This document shows positions 1 to 8,294 of a stretch of DNA of 23,385 nt, piece after piece. The position numbers and the translations under genes were made by a program. Under the pieces are notes generated by a model, which was not told the DNA's origin, did not search any database, and saw only the letters and a list, made by a program, of their open reading frames with translations. Location: positions 1 through 23,385 of the IMG/VR virus record IMGVR_UViG_3300046370_000191; one strand, given 5' to 3'. Every line of letters starts with the position of its first letter. Within the stretch, counting starts at the first letter, position 1. The stretch is from a virus.

Positions 1-3000
1 GATCGTTACTGGGCTGCTTGCATCAATCTTGTGATTTGAGTCATAAGGCAATGCAGGCTCTAGGGCCATCCTGCCGTTTTTCAACGACACAAAGCACAAA
101 ACACTTGGTGCCTGCTCAGACAACCAGCTGCGCAGATTGACTGGGTCTGTGATCACGTCGTCCCAATACAGCTTGTTGTTTTCCAAGTAACGACCAGTTG
201 TCGTCAATAATGCCTTGTCAACGAGAGCGCTGTTAAGGATATTGCCCGCTCCAGTGTCCTTGTTCGTTACCAAGTACCAGAGCAGATCAGTCAACAGATT
301 GCTTGATCCAGTACCTCCCTCGACTAAACGCTCCACCTCAATGCCGTTCTTGACGTATGTCCGAAGTTGATCAAGCTGGTTGAAGTTGTCGCTTGATTTG
401 AGTTTCAAACCAGCCATTGCGCAACCGTCATACTGAGGAGTCGTTTCTTCCGAAAGTGTCTCGTTGACGTAAACGATTTCGTGCTCAGTGCCGTTATCGC
501 AGCTACGACTAATTAAATCACCGTAGTGGGAAACTTCAGCCAAGCCGCTGTACTTCTGCCAAAGACGTGTTGCCGTTGAGTTAAAACCTAACTGCCCTGC
601 TGAATTAGAAGGATGCAGGAAGCGATACCTAAATGCAAATTGGACCCCGTTAGCATTTCTTGCGTGCTTTGTAAAAGTATCGCCCTCAGAATAATCACCG
701 TTATAGCTGACTAGCTCTACTCGCTCGACGCGCCACCACTTATTCCTGGGCGTATGATCGTAGTTCTGTTCATACGCGATTAGATGGAGTTTCATGTAAA
801 CTTCCCGGCCTGCGTCTCGCACATATTCCCAGTTCTCAATAGTGCGCCGTTCGCCAACAGGGATATTGTCAAAATAAGGGTCAACGCCTAACGCTATGGA
901 GTATATATTGCTCTCGGTTCTGTCTAAAATTTGCTCACCAGTGCTTGTGTAAAAGCTGCCAGGAATAACATTGTTATTCGTGATACTAAGTGTTTCTAGA
1001 TAGAAAGTAGAAGTATCCTTCTGAGTGCTGCTGTAGTTGATGTTGATGCGTCCCTCGTCGTCTGTAATAAGCTCAGGAACCGCAGCCATCTCAAGGTGCG
1101 TAAAATAATTTCTCGGTTGTTGAAAATACCCACGCGCTCGAATTTGAAACTGGCCGTATGTTGTATCGCTTAGCCACGCTTCTGCGCCAAGACGGCCTCC
1201 GTCCAAAACAAATACGTTGCCAGCCCCATCGCTTTGCTCTACAAAAATTGCACTATTAAAGGGACGCAGCCGATACTCGAACTGCACTCGATCAGGATGC
1301 TGGATCCTAATAAACGAATAAATATCAAGAGGTGAGTTGCCAACAATCGCAAACAGATATGGGCCTATGTTGACCCAACCGTTATTGTCGCTGCGTGAAG
1401 AGTCATAGTTACTAGGTCGAACGTCTACCGCAAACAGCGACATTCGATGCGCAAACGACGTTACATTGCCTTCGCTCAGAGTTATATCATCATCGTTATT
1501 GTTGGCCAGTTTCCCTGGAGAGGGAACAGTATTAAAGTTAGTAATTCCGTCAAACTTATTCCAAACTTGCGACTTGATACCAATTTCGGTTACGTCGCAG
1601 GATCGGGTATTCTGAAACGTTCCGAGTTCATACTTGAGTAGCGGATACCATGCTTCGTGAATATCATCTCCTTCTTGAGTAAATGGCAGATAATCTTCGA
1701 CCGTAATTGCTTCTTCAGCAACGAGACCAATTTTTCTTTGCAGGCGACTCCAGGTTTCAATACATTCGAGCGTGATCACAATTCCATTACTTACATGGTC
1801 TTCTCGTGAACCGTCATACGGATCATCGGTGCTGCGATGTGTCACCTTCCAAGTGGTGCGCCCCACCATCCATGTAGAACCACGCGAGAACATCGCGTCA
1901 TACCTTGCAGATTCTGCTTGGATGGCAGATCGAATATCGCTTAGATCAACATCATCGAGACTTTTAGCGGAGAAAGGCTTTTCTGTTTGGCGTCCTTTGC
2001 CGATAAGAACTTTAATTTTGTCACCCACCAAGCAATCAACCTCTTGCTTTAGGTTGTTCCAGCTTTCGTTTCCGTTGTCAGTGTCTCTTACACCATGGGT
2101 GACTCTGGTAACTGTTCCGCCACGAATGTGCTCAACAATTCCAATACGCCTCGCATAATTCGTGCCCGTACCAGGCATCCCAGACTCAACAGCGCCGTGA
2201 TCACTGTCTTTTGACTTTCCACCAAACGGGTGGTTATCCATCAAATAAGGATCAACGTACTTTTTCTGTTGGTTCTTCAGTTGCCTTTGCTGTTTATCAT
2301 CGTAAGCTCTTGGAATTGAAATAACTTTCCAGTTTGGTCTGAAAGGTGTGCCATTTGGAACGCCGGTAAACACACCAAATCGCGTTTGTGATGATGGCGT
2401 AAACGCACCACAAAATGCAGGCTGCGCTACGCCACTTCTCGTAGGCGCATAAAACACTTGGTCTGAACCAGACAAGCCTGGGTTATCTCTGTCGCCATCA
2501 ATCGCTAAGTTCCCGTAGCGCAGGTTATACGCACGCAGACGACTGCCAGCGCCTAAAACTTCAAAGCCACCGTTCCAATAAAAATCAAAGTAATCCTCGT
2601 AAATGCCGTCCAAGGCGTTATTGCCAAGAAAGATTCCGGCAAGCTCAGGTCTTGCCATGTTGCCTTGACCGGCAATCGCCACAATCTCAGCAACTTGATA
2701 GCCGCCCCAGCTCTTCATGCGGGACCACACCAGCTGGGGTGAAATCAACAGACCGCCTGTTCCTTTGTCGTCGTTTTGATCGTCAGGATTGACTTGACCC
2801 TTACGACGGGTAAATGCGATTGGAACGGTTTGACCGTATTGCGCCAACTCCTGAAGACTGTCAAAGCCAAACGAAGGCGCATAAATATCTTTGCCCGTGC
2901 GACCTGCAAGCTGACGACGCTCAACCTGATTAGGTTGTTTTGGTTTTGGGGCAAGCAAAATTGCAGCCGCAGTGCTTAAAACACTGACGACAAGGCTGAC

Positions 3001-3189
3001 AATCGCAATCGTTGTTGCATCGTTTCTAACGTGAGGAATGTGTGCAAAATCTTCTGGGCGCTCCTTGTATCGACGCTCTACTTCATTCGCAAACTGTCGA
3101 TATTCCTGCTCGCTACAACCAAGAGCCGTGATCAGCCGCTTTTCATACGGAAGCAGTGGTTGCTCGACATTCCGTCGATAGGGCACCAT
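1..3189 (-). CDS. Tail-tip / host-specificity protein (lambda gpJ-like), 3' end beyond the window
   Basis: This frame is open without a stop for at least 1063 codons, from an ATG at 3189 to the left edge, so the C-terminus is missing. The start overlaps the end of the NlpC/P60 gene by 58 bases and follows a GAAGG Shine-Dalgarno-like stretch. Residues about 59-80 form a hydrophobic segment ending in LLAPKPK. It is followed by a region ending in FGFDSLQELAQYGQTVPIAF, which resembles the N-terminal part of gpJ-type central tail proteins. Size, position after tape measure, minor tail protein and NlpC/P60 gene, and this N-terminus all point to the tail-tip hub and receptor-recognition protein of a siphovirus. 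Known of the family: gpJ forms the tail tip and determines host range. The receptor-binding region would lie in the missing C-terminus. Confident about role, less so about exact family. Confidence 0.85.
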   Translation of the reverse strand, partial: MVPYRRNVEQPLLPYEKRLITALGCSEQEYRQFANEVERRYKERPEDFAHIPHVRNDATTIAIVSLVVSVLSTAAAILLAPKPKQPNQVERRQLAGRTGKDIYAPSFGFDSLQELAQYGQTVPIAFTRRKGQVNPDDQNDDKGTGGLLISPQLVWSRMKSWGGYQVAEIVAIAGQGNMARPELAGIFLGNNALDGIYEDYFDFYWNGGFEVLGAGSRLRAYNLRYGNLAIDGDRDNPGLSGSDQVFYAPTRSGVAQPAFCGAFTPSSQTRFGVFTGVPNGTPFRPNWKVISIPRAYDDKQQRQLKNQQKKYVDPYLMDNHPFGGKSKDSDHGAVESGMPGTGTNYARRIGIVEHIRGGTVTRVTHGVRDTDNGNESWNNLKQEVDCLVGDKIKVLIGKGRQTEKPFSAKSLDDVDLSDIRSAIQAESARYDAMFSRGSTWMVGRTTWKVTHRSTDDPYDGSREDHVSNGIVITLECIETWSRLQRKIGLVAEEAITVEDYLPFTQEGDDIHEAWYPLLKYELGTFQNTRSCDVTEIGIKSQVWNKFDGITNFNTVPSPGKLANNNDDDITLSEGNVTSFAHRMSLFAVDVRPSNYDSSRSDNNGWVNIGPYLFAIVGNSPLDIYSFIRIQHPDRVQFEYRLRPFNSAIFVEQSDGAGNVFVLDGGRLGAEAWLSDTTYGQFQIRARGYFQQPRNYFTHLEMAAVPELITDDEGRININYSSTQKDTSTFYLETLSITNNNVIPGSFYTSTGEQILDRTESNIYSIALGVDPYFDNIPVGERRTIENWEYVRDAGREVYMKLHLIAYEQNYDHTPRNKWWRVERVELVSYNGDYSEGDTFTKHARNANGVQFAFRYRFLHPSNSAGQLGFNSTATRLWQKYSGLAEVSHYGDLISRSCDNGTEHEIVYVNETLSEETTPQYDGCAMAGLKLKSSDNFNQLDQLRTYVKNGIEVERLVEGGTGSSNLLTDLLWYLVTNKDTGAGNILNSALVDKALLTTTGRYLENNKLYWDDVITDPVNLRSWLSEQAPSVLCFVSLKNGRMALEPALPYDSNHKIDASSPVTI

Positions 3190-3497
3190 GCGACCGCCTT
3201 CAAATGCCGGTTGATGTAGAGACATCCTCTGCTCCAAACGACTGCAAAAACAGGATCACCCTGATTTAGCAGCAACACGTCCCCATCGTACTGCGGTTGC
3301 TCAACACGAGTTCCCCACTTCAATAAATCACGCCCGTACTGTCTGACGCTTTGGTTATACCAGTCAGCCTGAAATTTAGGCGTTGGAATGTTTAACCGTG
3401 CCAATACCTCATAAACCAAATGAATGCAGTCAATCGCCCCGTCTGCCCCAGTACCATCAGCGCCTAGCCGATAAGGTTTACCAATAAGATCAATCAC
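3132..3497 (-). CDS. NlpC/P60-type tail assembly protein (lambda gpK-like)
   Basis: A 121-residue protein starting with GTG, which overlaps the preceding stop as GTGA. Residues about 17-30 (GADGAIDCIHLVYE) carry Cys24 in the D-C-x-x-(h) context of the NlpC/P60 cysteine-peptidase nucleophile. This is followed by a YDGDVLLLNQG turn typical of the second half of the domain. Its place between the minor tail protein and the J-like protein matches gpK of lambda, a tail-tip peptidase linked to assembly or cell-wall passage. One oddity: the usual His-Val-Gly-Ile motif is replaced by FAVVW, so the second catalytic residue is not obvious. The protein is shorter than lambda gpK and has no fused JAB domain. 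Confidence 0.75.
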   Translation of the reverse strand: MIDLIGKPYRLGADGTGADGAIDCIHLVYEVLARLNIPTPKFQADWYNQSVRQYGRDLLKWGTRVEQPQYDGDVLLLNQGDPVFAVVWSRGCLYINRHLKAVAWCPIDGMSSNHCFRMKSG

Positions 3498-4339
3498 GCA
3501 ACTCGAACAGCGCTAGTCAACGGCAAATGACCAACAAGCTGTCGTGTTAAACGCTTGCGTGGTACGTCCGCTCCAACAGCATCAAACACTGATGCCATCT
3601 CCAATGTCAGTGCTGTGCTGTCCCATTTGGCGCTAATAATCTGCCCGATGTACTGGTTGATCAAGGTGTAACCGTCTTTGTCGTCTGGGTCGATTAACAC
3701 AGTGCGAACGTTGGCTAGATATTCGTCCTGCACTGCAATCGTTGCGAATGGACGGCTCAGCTCGTTGTTTGGAAAAGCGATCGTTGCAGGTTGGTTGTCA
3801 CCGGACTTAGTGACGGTGACACCTGAAAACGCAAACGGCATAAAACCAAATTCGACCCTAGCGCCAGTGTCCTGGTTAAAAAAAGGCGCGTTTTCACCGA
3901 CCCAGTAGTTTTGGAACTTGTAATCACCCAAAGTCGTGGGTGAGCGCAACGTCAAGTAATGACCGAATGCAAGGCCAGCATCACTAGCTTCAATTCCAAC
4001 AGTCTTAGCAGCACCACCCATTCCAGAATGGACACTGCAGTAATAAAAAAGCAGCGGTGCTTTGTAGGCGATCGTGATCTCTGTATAAGCGCCTGAACTG
4101 CCAGGTGTCCCAGCCGTTGTTACGCCTGTTGTATACTCCGTTCCACCGCCATGGGTGCCGTCAGGGGTAGTGCTAAATCGAAGCGGGTGGCCTGAGTTAC
4201 TTGAGTCTTCCTGCGTGAATCGGTATGTCTTGCCTTCTGTCAGTTCGAGTGTTTCAGCATCCAGCGAACCACCGTCAAAGCGATAGCGGTTGCCGCCACC
4301 ACTAGCAACAACAGTTACGGCAAACGTTTGATCTGCCAT
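3494..4339 (-). CDS. Minor tail protein with N-terminal cupredoxin-like domain (gpL / DUF1833-like C-terminus)
   Basis: A 281-residue protein whose ATG overlaps the tape-measure stop (TGATG). Residues about 5-117 form a beta-rich, Gly/Thr-rich domain with His51 (GHPLRF), then Cys101, His104 and Met107 in CSVHSGMGG. This is the His...Cys-x2-His-x2-Met ligand order of type-1 copper proteins, with amicyanin-like spacing. Similar cupredoxin-like domains occur in marine phage structural proteins, as I recall the family. Residues about 120-281 look like a DUF1833/gpL-type minor tail domain (FMPFAFSGVTV, AFPNNELSRP). They lack the four cysteines that hold the Fe-S cluster in lambda gpL. The gene order tape measure - this gene - NlpC/P60 - J supports a tail-tip role. 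Copper binding is inferred from residues only. Confidence 0.75.
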   Translation of the reverse strand: MADQTFAVTVVASGGGNRYRFDGGSLDAETLELTEGKTYRFTQEDSSNSGHPLRFSTTPDGTHGGGTEYTTGVTTAGTPGSSGAYTEITIAYKAPLLFYYCSVHSGMGGAAKTVGIEASDAGLAFGHYLTLRSPTTLGDYKFQNYWVGENAPFFNQDTGARVEFGFMPFAFSGVTVTKSGDNQPATIAFPNNELSRPFATIAVQDEYLANVRTVLIDPDDKDGYTLINQYIGQIISAKWDSTALTLEMASVFDAVGADVPRKRLTRQLVGHLPLTSAVRVA

Positions 4340-6831
4340 CAGAGACCAATCCTCTTGCGCTGCGAAGTGTTCTGTCTAAGGGTAGTCAAGGCACGTTGTT
4401 CGCCTTGTGTCGCGCCTTGTGCTGCAGCCTGCTGCATTCCACGCTGGAACTGATCAGCAGTCACATAATCAACGCTATTGATACGTTCCACGGTGTAACG
4501 AACGTCGATTGGTTCGGCAACTGCTGTTCCGCCACCTTCGCCTGAGGTTCCAGAACCGCCCGTTTCGGGAATGACAGAACCACCACGAGCACCGCGAGAA
4601 TAACGCGCCATGCTTTCACGCATTTTGCTTTCAGGGATAACGTATTCAGGTTCACCGCCTTCACCAACAAGAGCATTAGTCGGGCCTGAAACGTAACCGC
4701 CTTCTGCATATCCTGTTGGTATGCCGCCAAGTGATCCAAAAACATTTGAATCGACTTGAGTGAAATTGCCAGTAGCACCAGATGACATTGCGAAGCTACC
4801 ACCGCCAATGCCCAGCGCCTTCATGATCGTGCCGTACAGGATCATCGCCAGCTGCTGCGCAATGATCTTTGCCGCCATATCAAGGAAGTGTTCGGCAACC
4901 GACGCCATCATGTCGGCTAGTGCTTCCTGAGCACTCTTGCTGCCAGTGATGACAGATGTGAAGGCATTGCTGAATGCATTGCCAATAGCAGTTGCACCAG
5001 CAGCAACCTGATTTTCAATCTTGAGTAACTCTTCTAGCTGCTGTTTCATTTGATATCCAGGATCAGCCTCTTGCGCTTTTCGACGCGCTTCTTCGGCTTC
5101 TTCGGCGTCACGTCGTGCTTTTTCGGCGGCATCAGCAGCGGCTTGTGCAGCCTCTTCGCGTTGTATTTCTGCTTCCCTTGCTTCATGCAATTTCTTGATT
5201 AAAACTTCGATGTTGTCAATTTCAGTTTGTTTCAGGTCTGGGAATTGCTTTGCAAGATCTGCAATTTGATGATCCCGCTGCAAAATGCGATCTTTCGCAT
5301 CATCAACTTCATTGGTTAATGCAATTTGTCGTTCAAGTTGTTTGATCATTTCAGCCGCTGATTGCGCTTGTCTTTGGCGACGTTTTTCGGCTTCCTCGGC
5401 TTGCTTTCGTTGTTGTTCTGTTAATTTAGTCTGCCTTTGTTGCTCTGCTTCGTTTGACATTTGATTGATCAAGCCCATATTCAAACCTGCACCCTGTGTT
5501 GCGTCGTACTCTTTGACGCGTGCTGCTTCTTTAAGAAGCTTGACTTGTTCGCGCATTCTGCGAACGCGTTCGATATCACCTTCAAGTACAAAATCTTCGA
5601 CAGCGCCTTGTGCCGCTTTGACTGCTTCTTCTAAACGGTCGGCTTCCTCTGTAAGTTTTTGCGCTTCTTCCTCAAGTTCAGAAACAGGTGCTTCCTCTAA
5701 ACGTTTATTAAACCGGCTTTGTGCAGTGGCTGCGTCGTATAACGAATAGCCAACAGCTGCAACGCCTGCAGCCAGTGCAACCCACGGCGCTGCCGCGATT
5801 AAACCGCCAACACTAATAGCGGCAAGCAAACTTTTAATTGCAGCCAATGCGGGTGCCATCGTCACAAATGCCCCGGTGAGGCCAATGACGGCGGCCGTGA
5901 AAGTTTTAACTGGTCCCGGAAGGTCTCCAAACGCCTTAATGATTTCGGTCAGCTGTTTGACCAATGGAACAACAACAGGCAGCAATTCAGAGCCAACTGC
6001 ATTGCTTAGTTCTGAAACTGCATTGCTAAATGCCTTGAATTGTTGCGCCGGAGATTCTGCTAGTAATGCATCAATCTTGCCTTTGTTCTCGTCAAAACCT
6101 TTTGCTAAAGCATTGATCAAAATGTCCGACGTAATCTTGCCTTCACTACCAAGCTGCTTGAGTTCACCTACCGTAACACCCATCTCTTTTGAGACAAGTC
6201 GCAAAATGCCCGGCACTTGTTCCGCAATAGAGCGGAATTCATCACCCTGCAAACGACCAGAACCGAGCGCCTGACTCAACTGCAAAAACGCACCTGATGC
6301 AGCAGCGGCAGATGTTCCGCTCGCTAGTGCTGTTGCATTAAAGCCTTCGTAAACCGTTTGAACTTGTTCAAGCGAAATACCGAGCGGCCGCAAACGTGCA
6401 TAAGCGTCTGAAAAATTGCTTGCCGCTTCGGCTTGCGATTGATTGAAAGTCCTGGCATTTTTACTTACAAGTTGTTGAATGCGTCCGAACTCGCCATATT
6501 CTTCAGACAGGGCTTTTAGCCGCACTTGTGTTTGCTTAAACTCTGCGGCTTGCCCAATGATTCGTTTCGTTAATGCGCCTGCACCGACGCTAAGAATCGC
6601 TCCGCGAACACCACTTAGCTTATTGGTCAGTGCCCTTGCACCTGCCGCAGCCCGATCAAAAGCAGACCGCATCTGTTTGCCCATGCGGCCAGCCACAACA
6701 GACAAATTACGCATGGCACGTTGCGTGCCAGACATGGTGCGTTGTACTTTTTTGCCTTCCTTGTCAACCTGGCGCAACGGGTTAATAGCTTTGACCGCGT
6801 TGACAATCAGCTCAACGTTGGATACTGCCAC
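4339..6831 (-). CDS. Tail tape measure protein
   Basis: An 830-residue protein starting at GTG 6831, six bases after an AGGT Shine-Dalgarno-like site. Residues about 75-270 contain the tape-measure core signature around GSGRLQGDEFRSIAEQVPG (190-208), typical of the lambda-type TMP_2 domain. Residues about 309-367 are strongly hydrophobic. Residues about 376-620 are a charged Glu/Arg/Ala/Gln-rich coiled coil. A second hydrophobic stretch (MILYGTIMKALGIGGG region) precedes a Gly-rich tail with GPTNALVGEGGEPEYVIPE, a motif common near tape-measure C-termini. In this family the protein sets tail length and lines the tube before DNA ejection. Its length is close to that of lambda gpH (853 residues), suggesting a tail of similar length. 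It follows the chaperone gene pair, as expected. Confidence 0.95.
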   Translation of the reverse strand: MAVSNVELIVNAVKAINPLRQVDKEGKKVQRTMSGTQRAMRNLSVVAGRMGKQMRSAFDRAAAGARALTNKLSGVRGAILSVGAGALTKRIIGQAAEFKQTQVRLKALSEEYGEFGRIQQLVSKNARTFNQSQAEAASNFSDAYARLRPLGISLEQVQTVYEGFNATALASGTSAAAASGAFLQLSQALGSGRLQGDEFRSIAEQVPGILRLVSKEMGVTVGELKQLGSEGKITSDILINALAKGFDENKGKIDALLAESPAQQFKAFSNAVSELSNAVGSELLPVVVPLVKQLTEIIKAFGDLPGPVKTFTAAVIGLTGAFVTMAPALAAIKSLLAAISVGGLIAAAPWVALAAGVAAVGYSLYDAATAQSRFNKRLEEAPVSELEEEAQKLTEEADRLEEAVKAAQGAVEDFVLEGDIERVRRMREQVKLLKEAARVKEYDATQGAGLNMGLINQMSNEAEQQRQTKLTEQQRKQAEEAEKRRQRQAQSAAEMIKQLERQIALTNEVDDAKDRILQRDHQIADLAKQFPDLKQTEIDNIEVLIKKLHEAREAEIQREEAAQAAADAAEKARRDAEEAEEARRKAQEADPGYQMKQQLEELLKIENQVAAGATAIGNAFSNAFTSVITGSKSAQEALADMMASVAEHFLDMAAKIIAQQLAMILYGTIMKALGIGGGSFAMSSGATGNFTQVDSNVFGSLGGIPTGYAEGGYVSGPTNALVGEGGEPEYVIPESKMRESMARYSRGARGGSVIPETGGSGTSGEGGGTAVAEPIDVRYTVERINSVDYVTADQFQRGMQQAAAQGATQGEQRALTTLRQNTSQRKRIGL

Positions 6832-6855
6832 GGCTACCTAAGCGATAGTCACATG

Positions 6856-7385
6856 CTATCGCCGCATTTTGGCGCGTTGCTGTGAACGCTCTTGCTCTTC
6901 CCCTTTAACTGCATAATATGCAGCGTAATAAATCAGCTCCGCATCGGTTAGTTCCGTGCGAAGCCGACTAACAGTCATTCCTAATTCGCAGGACAAGAAA
7001 AACTCAAAATTGAGCCACTTGTCCTGCTTCAGTCGTTTTTTGCCTCGTCAATGTCAGGGTCCGTGCTGACGCCAAACAAGAACAGCTCAAGATCATTTAA
7101 CACCGTTTCAGGCAGTCTGCGTTGCAGTTTCGCGGCATCAGCAGGCGCAAAGGCTTTGGTTCCATCCTCAAGTTCTGCCATTTGGCAAAGCATCTGCGTG
7201 CTGATGTCCAATGCTTCTTCAGTACCAGCAAGACTTGAAGCTTTTTTGCGATCTGCACGAGTGATGGGCTTGAAATACAGATCCGTCAGCTTTTCACCGT
7301 CTGCATTCTTTAGCTCAAATTTACGGCGTTGGTTCAGGTCGAACGCCTCAGTAAGAAGGTCAACCGTTCGCTTTTGCGGTGCCAT
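6856..7385 (-). CDS. Tail assembly chaperone, long form made by -1 ribosomal frameshift (gpGT-like)
   Basis: The 118-residue G-like ORF ends ...EAKND followed by TGA. Its codons GCA AAA AAC contain the heptamer A AAA AAC in the correct phase for a -1 slip at 7041-7035. After the slip, the -1 frame stays open for 59 codons (starting RLKQDKWLNFEFF and ending AKMRR) to TAG at 6858-6856. The fusion would have 176 residues. Known of siphoviruses: such G/GT pairs are made by programmed frameshifting and load onto the tape measure during tail assembly, being absent from the virion. The extension has no convincing start of its own and stops 24 bases before the tape-measure start. Heptamer, phase, open frame and gene position agree. 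The slip frequency cannot be read from sequence. Confidence 0.85.
7029..7385 (-). CDS. Tail assembly chaperone, short form (gpG-like)
   Basis: This is the zero-frame product, 118 residues, starting MAPQKRTVDLLTEAF. It is charged and helical, with the usual layout of tail assembly chaperones placed just before the tape measure. The ATG lies directly after an intrinsic terminator (7387-7414) and no Shine-Dalgarno sequence is visible, because the upstream bases are the T-run of that hairpin. Translation initiation may therefore be weak, or may depend on read-through and unfolding of the hairpin. The 3' end contains the slippery heptamer described separately. The function is assigned from position and architecture rather than from a clear sequence motif. 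Confidence 0.85.
   Translation of the reverse strand: MAPQKRTVDLLTEAFDLNQRRKFELKNADGEKLTDLYFKPITRADRKKASSLAGTEEALDISTQMLCQMAELEDGTKAFAPADAAKLQRRLPETVLNDLELFLFGVSTDPDIDEAKND
7035..7041 (-). promoter_or_regulatory. Programmed -1 frameshift slippery heptamer A AAA AAC
   Basis: On the minus strand the zero-frame codons read GAG GCA AAA AAC GAC TGA. The heptamer A AAA AAC fits X XXY YYZ with both tRNAs able to re-pair after a one-base backward slip. It sits two codons before the G stop. The shifted frame is open to 6856. Confidence 0.85.
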
Positions 7386-7386
7386 T

Positions 7387-7414
7387 AAAAAAGCGGGCCA
7401 AACTATGACCCGCT
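7387..7414 (-). terminator. Intrinsic terminator / attenuator between tail tube and tail chaperone genes
   Basis: On the minus strand AGCGGG (7414-7409) and CCCGCT (7397-7392) form a 6-bp GC-rich stem with an 11-base loop. The stem runs directly into six T residues (the stem's last T at 7392 through 7387). This is the classic rho-independent layout and points in the direction of late transcription. It lies in the 58-base gap after the tail tube stop and abuts the chaperone ATG (7385). It probably lowers expression of the tail-tip genes relative to capsid and tube genes. Confidence 0.75.
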
Positions 7415-7443
7415 AACAGTAGCACTAAACGCCTAAAAGTTCA

Positions 7444-7866
7444 TCACTCAAGGTTAGAAGTAATGGTGCCAGAGGTGACGAAGTTGCAGGTAACAATGAC
7501 AAGCTCACCAACAGTGGAAGTGATTTCCATGTCGGTAATGATGCCAGAAAATTCCAGCGAATCCGTGCCAGTGGTGCTTCCGGTGGTGAACAGCTCAAAT
7601 GATGCATCAGTGGCATCATTTGCCTTCACGACGTCCTCAATCAAACCGGCTTGACCCGTTGCGTCAGGGTCATAAACCAGCTCAACGGTGCCGGAGCCAG
7701 AAATCAAACCACCAACATAAGCACGGAAAGTATCGCCGTGATCAGTGGTTTCGTAGGTCTCTTTAGTGATCGACATCGACCAACTACGAGTCCCGACAAC
7801 AGTTGCAAGGGTGCCTGATCCAGTTTCAAACTGAACAGAACCTTGCTCACCGCGAAGAATAGCCAT
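7444..7866 (-). CDS. Major tail tube protein
   Basis: A 140-residue beta-rich protein starting MAILRGEQGSVQF. It has tube-protein features: SWSMSITKETYETTDHGDTFRAY in the first half, then GLISGSGTVELVYD, and a late strand region GELVIVTCNFVTSGTI. The ATG follows the stop of the tail terminator gene by two bases and has a strong GAGGA Shine-Dalgarno about nine bases upstream, in line with a highly expressed virion protein. It is followed by an intrinsic terminator, which would favour high tube expression. The family forms stacked hexameric rings making the non-contractile tube. Position between tail terminator and tail chaperones is canonical. Confidence 0.9.
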   Translation of the reverse strand: MAILRGEQGSVQFETGSGTLATVVGTRSWSMSITKETYETTDHGDTFRAYVGGLISGSGTVELVYDPDATGQAGLIEDVVKANDATDASFELFTTGSTTGTDSLEFSGIITDMEITSTVGELVIVTCNFVTSGTITSNLE

Positions 7867-7868
7867 GG

Positions 7869-8294
7869 TCAGAGTTCCTCAATGAATTCAAAGGTCACAC
7901 GGACCTGGGTTTGGTAATACCCTTCAGGCGATGGTGTTGCCACTACCTCCGGGCCGATTGGTGCATCGAAGTAAACCCCCGACACAATGTTTCGATTATA
8001 GAGATCACGAATGCGCTTGCTGATTGTCAAATTGGCCCCAGCTCCTACACCTTGAGCACTGAAAACGTTGATAACAACCACTCCGGTCATGCGGTTGTCG
8101 GATCCTGTAGGTAGACCCTGCGTTAGATACGAACTGCTGTTAAAGCTGACAAGGCACTGCACCCACGATGAGTTCGGGGTTGGCTTGTATGCCATGTTGT
8201 GAAATACAACCGGCACCTGCGGGCTGTTATTTAGCTCAGTGGCAAGCCGACCTTCAATGGTCGATCTGATGGTGTTCAGGTTTGCTGCCGCCAT
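7869..8294 (-). CDS. Tail terminator protein (gpU / DUF4128-like)
   Basis: A 141-residue protein whose ATG overlaps the previous stop (TGATG). It starts MAAANLNTIRSTIEGRLATEL and contains VPVVFHNMAYKPTPNSSWVQ, then VVVINVFSAQGVGAG and a C-terminal strand QVRVTFEFIEEL. This layout (N-terminal helix, PxxxNxPF-like loop, beta core) is typical of DUF4128/gpU-like terminators that cap the tail tube and join it to the head. Gene position between the gp10-like neck protein and the tube protein supports this. Confidence 0.8.
   Translation of the reverse strand: MAAANLNTIRSTIEGRLATELNNSPQVPVVFHNMAYKPTPNSSWVQCLVSFNSSSYLTQGLPTGSDNRMTGVVVINVFSAQGVGAGANLTISKRIRDLYNRNIVSGVYFDAPIGPEVVATPSPEGYYQTQVRVTFEFIEEL

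Noticed and set aside
1-3240. Rightward ORFs of 60-130 codons (for example 1447-1641 and 1772-2158)
   Set aside because: The minus frame is open through this whole region and encodes a recognisable tail-tip protein; the rightward ORFs have atypical composition and no ribosome sites.
4461-4808. A second minus-strand ORF of 115 codons within the tape measure gene
   Set aside because: Different frame of the conserved tape-measure C-terminus; no coupling to neighbours and no protein-like pattern.
5465-6841. Several rightward ORFs opposite the tape measure gene, rich in Ser, Ala and Cys
   Set aside because: They are the antisense of a strongly biased coiled-coil gene; such shadows are expected and show no domain features.
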